64,000 nucleotides of DNA from Dickeya lacustris (GTDB lineage: Bacteria > Pseudomonadota > Gammaproteobacteria > Enterobacterales > Enterobacteriaceae), in NCBI RefSeq assembly GCF_029635795.1, contig NZ_CP114280.1, positions 62,001 through 126,000 of the forward strand, in the 5' to 3' direction. Below, piece by piece: positions 58,832 to 64,000 of the stretch (position 1 is its first letter; each line of letters begins with the position of its first letter). The notes beneath the pieces are model-generated. The model made no database searches and was not told the DNA's origin. It worked only from the letters and a program-made list of their open reading frames with translations. A program made the translations under genes and the position numbers.

Positions 58832-60043
58832 ATGAAAACAGTGACATCTTTCATCGACCGGGGACGTAACCCGCTGGCAGTGACGACGCTCCTGCTGCTG
58901 GCGCTCTCTCCGGCACTGCGAGCAGAGCAAATGACGCCTGCACCGCAAATTGATGCCAACGCATTTATTTTGATGGATTTTGCCAGCGGTAAAGTGCTTG
59001 CGGAGTCGAATGCGGATACCCGGCTTGACCCGGCCAGCCTGACCAAAATTATGACCAGTTATGTGGTGGGGCAGGCGGTGAATGTGGGCAAGATTAAACC
59101 TGACGATAAAGTGACCGTGGGTAAGGATGCCTGGCCGACAGGCAATCCTGCGCTGCGTGGTTCATCCCTGATGTTTCTCAAGCCCGGCGATCAGATACCG
59201 GTGTCTTCGCTGAATAAAGGGATGGTGATTCAGTCGGGTAATGATGCCAGTATTGCGCTGGCCGATTATGTCGCGGGCAGTCAGGATGCTTTTGTCAGCC
59301 TGATGAATCAGTATGCCGAGCGCCTGGGTCTGAAAAATACCCACTTTCTTACCGTACATGGGCTAGATACGCCGGGCCAATATAGCACTGCGCGTGATAT
59401 GGCGATGTTAACTCAAGCGATGATTCGTGACGTGCCGGAAGAATATGCCCTGCATAGCGAGAAAGAGTTCACCTTCAATAATATCCGCCAGCCTAATCGC
59501 AACCGCCTGCTATGGAGTAGTAGCCTACGCGTTGACGGCGTGAAGACCGGCTATACCGATGGTGCCGGACACAGTCTGGTTGCTTCAGCGGTGGATAATG
59601 ATATGCGGCTGATTTCCGTGGTGTTGGGTGCGCCTTCTGATTCTGTGCGTTTTCGTGAAAGCGAGAAACTGCTGACCTGGGGATTCCGTTTTTTTGAAAC
59701 GGCGACGCTAGTTCGCCACGATACGCCTTTTACCACGCAGCGCGTATGGATGGGCCGCGTTAATCAGGCCAAACTGGGCGTGGCGAATGATGCCGCGATA
59801 ACCTTACCCAAAGGGCAGGCTAAGAACCTCAAAGCCAGCTTTACGCTCAATCAGGCGCAATTACAGGCACCACTAGCGAAAGGCCAGGTGGTGGGCAGCA
59901 TCGAATTTCAGCTTGATGGCAAACGGATTGATGAGCGTCCCTTGGTCGTGATGGAGGAGATACCACAAGCCGGTTTTCTCGGGCGATTGTGGGATCGCAT
60001 CCTGATGACGCTGTCCGGCTGGTTTGGTGGCATATGGGGGTAG
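58832..60043 (+). CDS. dacC: D-alanyl-D-alanine carboxypeptidase DacC (PBP6)
   Basis: A 403-residue penicillin-binding protein that trims the terminal D-Ala of murein pentapeptides. A signal peptide ends near ALRAEQ. The active site has SLTK (Ser69-Lys72), SGN (Ser135) and KTG (238-240). The C-terminal domain ends in an amphipathic helix that anchors the protein to the inner membrane. The sequence is nearest E. coli DacC. I choose ATG 58832; the open frame extends 21 codons upstream without homology. Confidence 0.94.
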   Translation: MKTVTSFIDRGRNPLAVTTLLLLALSPALRAEQMTPAPQIDANAFILMDFASGKVLAESNADTRLDPASLTKIMTSYVVGQAVNVGKIKPDDKVTVGKDAWPTGNPALRGSSLMFLKPGDQIPVSSLNKGMVIQSGNDASIALADYVAGSQDAFVSLMNQYAERLGLKNTHFLTVHGLDTPGQYSTARDMAMLTQAMIRDVPEEYALHSEKEFTFNNIRQPNRNRLLWSSSLRVDGVKTGYTDGAGHSLVASAVDNDMRLISVVLGAPSDSVRFRESEKLLTWGFRFFETATLVRHDTPFTTQRVWMGRVNQAKLGVANDAAITLPKGQAKNLKASFTLNQAQLQAPLAKGQVVGSIEFQLDGKRIDERPLVVMEEIPQAGFLGRLWDRILMTLSGWFGGIWG

Positions 60044-60054
60044 GGCTGACGCCG

Positions 60055-60080
60055 CCCTGAGGAGACGGGTCTCTTCAGGG
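60055..60080. terminator. Stem-loop between dacC and deoR
   Basis: CCCTGA (60055-60060) pairs with TCAGGG (60075-60080), extended by GAGA/TCTC inside. It lies between convergent genes, without a clear T run. Confidence 0.5.
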
Positions 60081-60110
60081 GTCATGCTATCAGCCTCATG
60101 GCCTCATCAG

Positions 60111-60890
60111 TCAGTTAGAGGGCGCCACCAGTTGGATATTGTGGGTTTTCAGGTGCTGAAGGTAGCCGACATCGGGTTGGTCGTTGGTGATGAGGGTGTC
60201 GAAGAGCGTGAGCGCGCCGATTCTGGCGGGTTTGCGCTTACCAAATTTTGTGCTGTCTGCAACCAGAATCACCTGCTGAGATAGCGACATAGCACGATGT
60301 TTCATCACCAGTTCGGCAAAGTTGAAGCAGGTAGCGCCTGCCTGTAAATCAATGCCGCCTGCGGAGATAAATGCCTTATTCGGGCAGATCTGATCGAGTT
60401 CGTGCTTATGGCCTAACGGCGTGAAAATGGCATTATCCGGGTGGAATTCACCACCGCATAAGATGACCCGGCTATTGGGTTTCTCCTGAAGTGCCAGAAA
60501 CGTATTGAGGGAGTAGCAGATACCGGTAAACGGTAGATCCTCATCAATGGCGGCGATGATAAAAGCGGTGGTGGTGCCGCAGTCGAAGAATATGGTGTCG
60601 TTAGGCTCAACGCAGCTTGCCGCCAGCTCGCCAACGACCGTTTTCTCCACCACGTTTTTCGTCTGCTGATCGGAAACAATGTAACTGGTCGCCCCGGCGC
60701 TGGCTTTTAAATCTGACACCACATAGCCGCCAAGCAGCACCACAGCGGCGTCTGGCTGGGCGCTCAGGTCACGTCGTACCGTCATTTCTGATACGCCAAG
60801 CAGTTGTGCCGCATCTTTGAGGTGCAGTTTGTCGGCTTTTTTTAAGGCCTGGGCGAGTTTATTGAGCCGTGCTGCTCGACGCGTTTCCAT
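60111..60890 (-). CDS. deoR: Deoxyribonucleoside regulator DeoR
   Basis: A 259-residue DeoR-family repressor. An N-terminal HTH (LHLKDAAQLLGVSEMTVRRDL) is followed by a sugar-phosphate sensor domain with FFDCGTTTAFI. It is closest to E. coli DeoR, which represses deoxyribonucleoside uptake and breakdown and is induced by deoxyribose-5-phosphate. The ATG at 60890 follows AGGAAAACC. A much longer in-frame extension to 61256 has no homology. It is next to dacC, as in E. coli. Confidence 0.93.
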   Translation of the reverse strand: METRRAARLNKLAQALKKADKLHLKDAAQLLGVSEMTVRRDLSAQPDAAVVLLGGYVVSDLKASAGATSYIVSDQQTKNVVEKTVVGELAASCVEPNDTIFFDCGTTTAFIIAAIDEDLPFTGICYSLNTFLALQEKPNSRVILCGGEFHPDNAIFTPLGHKHELDQICPNKAFISAGGIDLQAGATCFNFAELVMKHRAMSLSQQVILVADSTKFGKRKPARIGALTLFDTLITNDQPDVGYLQHLKTHNIQLVAPSN

Positions 60891-61198
60891 GGTTTTCCTC
60901 ATAAGGCGGCTGGTAGGCCAGGTTTCCTGATGCAAACTTTGACAACACATTCGGCAACGCTTCATGGCAATAGCCTGAATCGTATAGCCTAATGAGAAAA
61001 AAGTGGTATGCACCGAGGGTAGTTGACCGCAGGCAATGTGCTGAGTGAACAGCAGATGGGGTATTAATATAACCTTCATAAAGAGCAAGGCGCAAATCCA
61101 TCGAGCAAATGTTATAAAGCGGTAAGATTTATTAGGCAGGCTAATTAAGCGGCTAAAAAATAAAACGGCGTTGATAGTGTGCCGCGCGGTTGCTGGAT
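60891..61198. other. Gap upstream of deoR
   Basis: About 310 bp, AT-rich toward the right, with no supportable gene. It should hold the deoR promoter. No clear operator is visible. Confidence 0.45.
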
Positions 61199-61243
61199 AA
61201 CCATCGCTAGAATAATCATAGCCAGAATAGCCATAGCCAGAAA
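61199..61243 (+). repeat. 15-bp tandem repeat, 3 copies
   Basis: AACCATCGCTAGAAT, AATCATAGCCAGAAT and AGCCATAGCCAGAAA lie between deoR and ybjL. Confidence 0.8.
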
Positions 61244-61398
61244 AGAAAATGCCCATCGTTCTTGAACCTTACCGGCGTGAACGATGGGCTACTCAATTTA
61301 GAGAGATCAAAGAAAAGCAGTGGCATATAGTCAGACTATGCCCTGAAGAAAAAGTTCGGCATCGTCTGAAAAAAATTGACGCTAATTTACACAGTGAG

Positions 61399-63087
61399 TT
61401 ATCCCGGCAATTGCGGCCAGATAACGACTATCAGCGAACCTGCCAATGTGAGTAGCACGTTGGCGATAGCGTAAGTTCCGGCATAGCCTAGTGCCGGAAT
61501 ATTACTGCGTGCGGCATCGCTGATGATTTCCATGGCAGGCGCGCATGTACGGGCCCCCATGATGGCGCCAAACAGTAGTGCCCGGTTCATGCGCAGCACA
61601 TAGGCGCCAAACAAAAAGCACACCACTACAGGAAAGAGGCTAACCAGCAGCCCGGATAACACCATCTGAATACCGATTTCACCGAAGCTGTGATTGATGG
61701 TGCTGCCTGCGCTTAAACCTACGCCGGCCATAAACACCATTAAGCCAAACTCTTTTACCATGTTCAGCGCACCTTGAGGGATATAGCCGAATGTCGGGTG
61801 GTTTGCGCGCAGAAAACCGAGCATGATGCCGGAGAACAACAGCCCGGCTGCATTGCCAATGCCAAAGGAAAAACTACGGAACTGGAATGTCACCAGACCA
61901 ACCATGATACCGATGATGAAAAAAGCGCAAAATGCCAACAGGTCAGTCACCTGGCTGTGAATCGAGATAAAGCCAATGCGGTCAGCAACGCTTTTGACCC
62001 TGCGCGCATCGCCGCTGACCTGAAGCACATCGCCCTTATTGAGCACAACGCCGTCATCTATCGGCATTTCTATCTGGCTGCGCACGATGCGGTTGAGGAA
62101 ACAACCGTGATCGGTCAGTTTCAACTGGCTGAGACGTTTTCCCACCGCATTATGGTTTTTCACCACGATTTCTTCCGTCACAATTCGCATGTCGAGTAAA
62201 TCGCGCTCAAACACCTCTTTACCATCACGAAAGTTAGGGTTTAGGCGGGCATGGGCATCCGGATAGCCCACCAGCGCTATCTCATCACCCAGTTGCAGCA
62301 CCGCATCACCATCGGGCGTTGCCAGAATACCATTGCGGCGAATCCGTTCGATATAACACCCCGTCTGGCGATAGATACCAAGCTCACGCAGGTTTTTGCC
62401 ATCGGCCCAGGCAACCAGCTCCGGGCCAACGCGATAGGCGCGGATAATCGGCAGGTAAATTTTACGCTGGCTATCCGCATCCAGGCCACGCTCGCGAGCG
62501 ATTTGCTGGGCGCTGGTAGGCAAATCCTGGTGCTGTAATTTGGGCAGGTAGCGCGCACCAAAAATCAAACTGACCAGGCCGACCAGATACGTCAGCGCGT
62601 ACCCGAGACTGAGTTGCTCTTGGGCTATCGACAATGATGGGCCAAGCGTGAGGGTATTGCGTAATGTGTCTCCTGCACCAACCAGTACCGGCGTTGAGGT
62701 CATTGAACCGGCCAACATCCCAGCAGTAAGGCCGATTCCCCAGCCAAACAACTTGCCGAGTAGCAGCGCAATCAACAGCGCGCTACTGACCATCACCAAC
62801 GCCAGCATCAGGTAATTCTTGCCATCGCGAAAAAAAATGGAAAAAAAGTTCGGGCCTGCTTCTACGCCGACACAAAAGATGAACAGCATAAAACCTAGAT
62901 TGAGCGCTTCGGTATTGATAGCGAAATGCTGTTGGCCCAACAGCAGTGAAACCACTAAAACTCCAATGGAATTGCCGAGTTGAACAGAGCCGAGCCGCAG
63001 CTTACCAAGGCAGAGCCCCAGACAGAGAACTACGAACAGCAGCAAAATGTAATTCCCGTTTAACAAATCAGCGACGTTTATATTCAT
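61399..63087 (-). CDS. ybjL: AAE-family transporter YbjL
   Basis: A 562-residue inner-membrane protein of the aspartate-alanine exchanger (AAE) family. Two sets of about five membrane segments flank a cytoplasmic region with two TrkA-C domains (about 205-370). The substrate is unknown; related proteins exchange dicarboxylic acids. Length and sequence match E. coli YbjL ([20 protein letters not shown]). Confidence 0.94.
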   Translation of the reverse strand: MNINVADLLNGNYILLLFVVLCLGLCLGKLRLGSVQLGNSIGVLVVSLLLGQQHFAINTEALNLGFMLFIFCVGVEAGPNFFSIFFRDGKNYLMLALVMVSSALLIALLLGKLFGWGIGLTAGMLAGSMTSTPVLVGAGDTLRNTLTLGPSLSIAQEQLSLGYALTYLVGLVSLIFGARYLPKLQHQDLPTSAQQIARERGLDADSQRKIYLPIIRAYRVGPELVAWADGKNLRELGIYRQTGCYIERIRRNGILATPDGDAVLQLGDEIALVGYPDAHARLNPNFRDGKEVFERDLLDMRIVTEEIVVKNHNAVGKRLSQLKLTDHGCFLNRIVRSQIEMPIDDGVVLNKGDVLQVSGDARRVKSVADRIGFISIHSQVTDLLAFCAFFIIGIMVGLVTFQFRSFSFGIGNAAGLLFSGIMLGFLRANHPTFGYIPQGALNMVKEFGLMVFMAGVGLSAGSTINHSFGEIGIQMVLSGLLVSLFPVVVCFLFGAYVLRMNRALLFGAIMGARTCAPAMEIISDAARSNIPALGYAGTYAIANVLLTLAGSLIVVIWPQLPG

Positions 63088-63455
63088 GGAATGTAACTTG
63101 TTGTTTACTGGTAAATTATTGATATAAAAAATATTTTGGACTAAATTTACCCCATCGTGGGGCGAGTGTCATGTTTGTCTGTATGGCACGTTAACCAGCG
63201 CGGTTTAATAACAACGATGAGTGGCTGCTGCGATGATTGAGCGAGTGTGGCGGTTTATTGGCAACACATCTGATTTAGTGCGGCCATTTTAGAGATTTCT
63301 CCGGCGGACAACCAGCCGCTGATACGGATAAATCGTATCGATGCTGGCTTTTCGCGTCATCAGGGATACATGCCGTATCACGTAGCAACGCCGTGAAGGA
63401 TACGAAAAATGTAACGCCCAGTGCAGCGACTTAGGGGTAATTCGGGGAGACTAAC
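63088..63455. other. Gap between divergent ybjL and ybjM
   Basis: About 370 bp without a gene. The ybjL side is AT-rich and fits a promoter. No repeat array or operator stands out. Confidence 0.5.
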
Positions 63456-63827
63456 ATGACAGGTAGCAGAGGGTGGTTGGGGGTTGTTAGCTGTTTTGTC
63501 TTGTTTATGCTGGTGTTTTTAAGCCAGAAGATGCGCATTGTCAGCGCGTCGCTGGATGAGGGGTTGCGTGGCGATCCCGGCATGTTGCTCTTTTTATTGC
63601 CGGGTATGGTATCCAGTTATCTCTCGCGTAACCGGCGCTTACGCTATCCACTGGCTGGTGCGCTGGTCGCCATGCCGGTGTGTTTGCTGATGTTACAGTT
63701 ATGGCAGTTTTCACGAATATCATTCTGGCAGGAACTGGCTTATGTCAGTAGCGCGGTGTTTTGGTGCCTGCTGGGGGTCTTGGTGTTTTTATTCTTGCGA
63801 GCGGTCAGTCGGCATTACTTCTACTGA
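63456..63827 (+). CDS. ybjM: Inner-membrane protein YbjM
   Basis: A 123-residue protein with four predicted membrane segments, similar over its length to E. coli YbjM (GWLGVVSCFVLFMLVFL, FWQELAYVSSAVFWCLLGVL). Function is unknown. As in E. coli it lies between ybjL and grxA. It starts at ATG 63456 after GGGGAGACTAAC. Confidence 0.85.
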   Translation: MTGSRGWLGVVSCFVLFMLVFLSQKMRIVSASLDEGLRGDPGMLLFLLPGMVSSYLSRNRRLRYPLAGALVAMPVCLLMLQLWQFSRISFWQELAYVSSAVFWCLLGVLVFLFLRAVSRHYFY

Positions 63828-63915
63828 TAGCCGTTGATATCGCGGCTGCGTGCTGTGGCGTGACGTCTGATTTGATAACAGACAGGCGCTGATGCGCCTG
63901 TCGTGCGCAGGATGA

Positions 63916-64000
63916 TTAAAGCAAATGCTCGCGGGCATAGGCTTCAAAATCGGTGCAGCCGCCGATGTGTTTTTCATCCAGAAAGATTTGAGGCACGGTT
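63916..64000 (-). CDS. grxA: Glutaredoxin 1, C-terminal end (runs off right edge)
   Basis: The last 27 codons of a glutaredoxin read leftward from the window edge (TVPQIFLDEKHIGGCTDFEA, ending in HLL). The TVPQIF cis-proline segment and the glutathione-binding GGxTDF are those of GrxA; E. coli has Tyr where this has Cys in GGCTDF. The active-site CPYC is outside the window. Gene order with ybjM supports grxA. Confidence 0.88.
   Translation of the reverse strand, partial: TVPQIFLDEKHIGGCTDFEAYAREHLL

Noticed and set aside
58651..58869. 72-codon frame overlapping the dacC start
   Set aside because: It overlaps the dacC signal peptide in another frame and has no homologue.
60891..61256. Long N-terminal extension of deoR
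   Set aside because: ATG 60890 has a good ribosome site and gives the family length; the extension is low in similarity to anything and crosses the promoter and a repeat array.
61249..61455. 68-codon plus-strand frame between deoR and ybjL
   Set aside because: The product (MPIVLEPYRRERWATQFREI...) looks protein-like, but it overlaps the ybjL 3' end by 57 bp and has only a poor ribosome site; kept as doubtful and not annotated.

Overview
The window is chromosomal DNA of a member of the Enterobacterales, most probably a soft-rot plant pathogen of the Pectobacteriaceae (Dickeya or a close relative). The basis is long runs of genes in Escherichia coli order (proL-yejM-yejL-yejK; rplY-radD; rsuA-bcr-yejG-yejFEBA-mepS; yeiR-yeiP-yeiW-setB-fruBKA; nfo; yeiH-yeiE-lysP; folE-yeiB-sanA; dacC-deoR-ybjL-ybjM-grxA), interrupted by genes absent from E. 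coli K-12 at these places, including an rhlA-type surfactant synthase, sotB and an LysR-linked frmAB pair. The genus call is an inference from content; there is no rRNA or marker alignment behind it.

Layout. 1-1840 is the tRNA-proximal end of an integrated element: a P4-type tyrosine integrase beside tRNA-Pro(GGG), four short repeats likely to bind the integrase, a strong LexA (SOS) box and the start of an unrecognised gene that runs off the left edge. 1842-5186 is tRNA-Pro, yejM/yejL (envelope LPS control) and yejK. 5331-9207 is a pyruvate-sensing unit: the YpdA/YpdB two-component system followed directly by its classical target yhjX, with a recognisable YpdB direct-repeat site in the yhjX promoter. 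9394-21393 is housekeeping: rplY, radD, yecH, rsuA, bcr, yejG, the yejABEF oligopeptide importer and mepS. 21797-29240 carries yeiR, the EF-P paralogue yeiP, yeiW, setB and the fructose PTS operon fruBKA behind two Cra boxes.

29523-30230 encodes an orphan protein with a caspase/CHAT-like His-Cys pattern. Then come nfo, yeiH/yeiE, lysP, sotB, a sugar-type ABC importer without its binding protein, the hydroxycarboxylate dehydrogenase hcxA, a KTSC-domain protein, frmB/frmA for formaldehyde with an LysR regulator, a 0.9 kb region with two tiny possible membrane ORFs, two tandem chemoreceptors, folE, yeiB, sanA, rimO, gstB, a MetNIQ-like ABC importer, rhlA in AT-rich DNA, dacC, deoR, ybjL, ybjM and the 3' end of grxA.

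The most unusual property is not one gene. Short tandem duplications (9-21 bp unit, two to seven copies, a different sequence each time) occur at about 18 places in 64 kb. Most are between genes, and some run through a stop codon or multiply a start codon. The other leads are the SOS-controlled island gene, the orphan His-Cys protein, the paired micro-ORFs and the local YpdAB-yhjX circuit.
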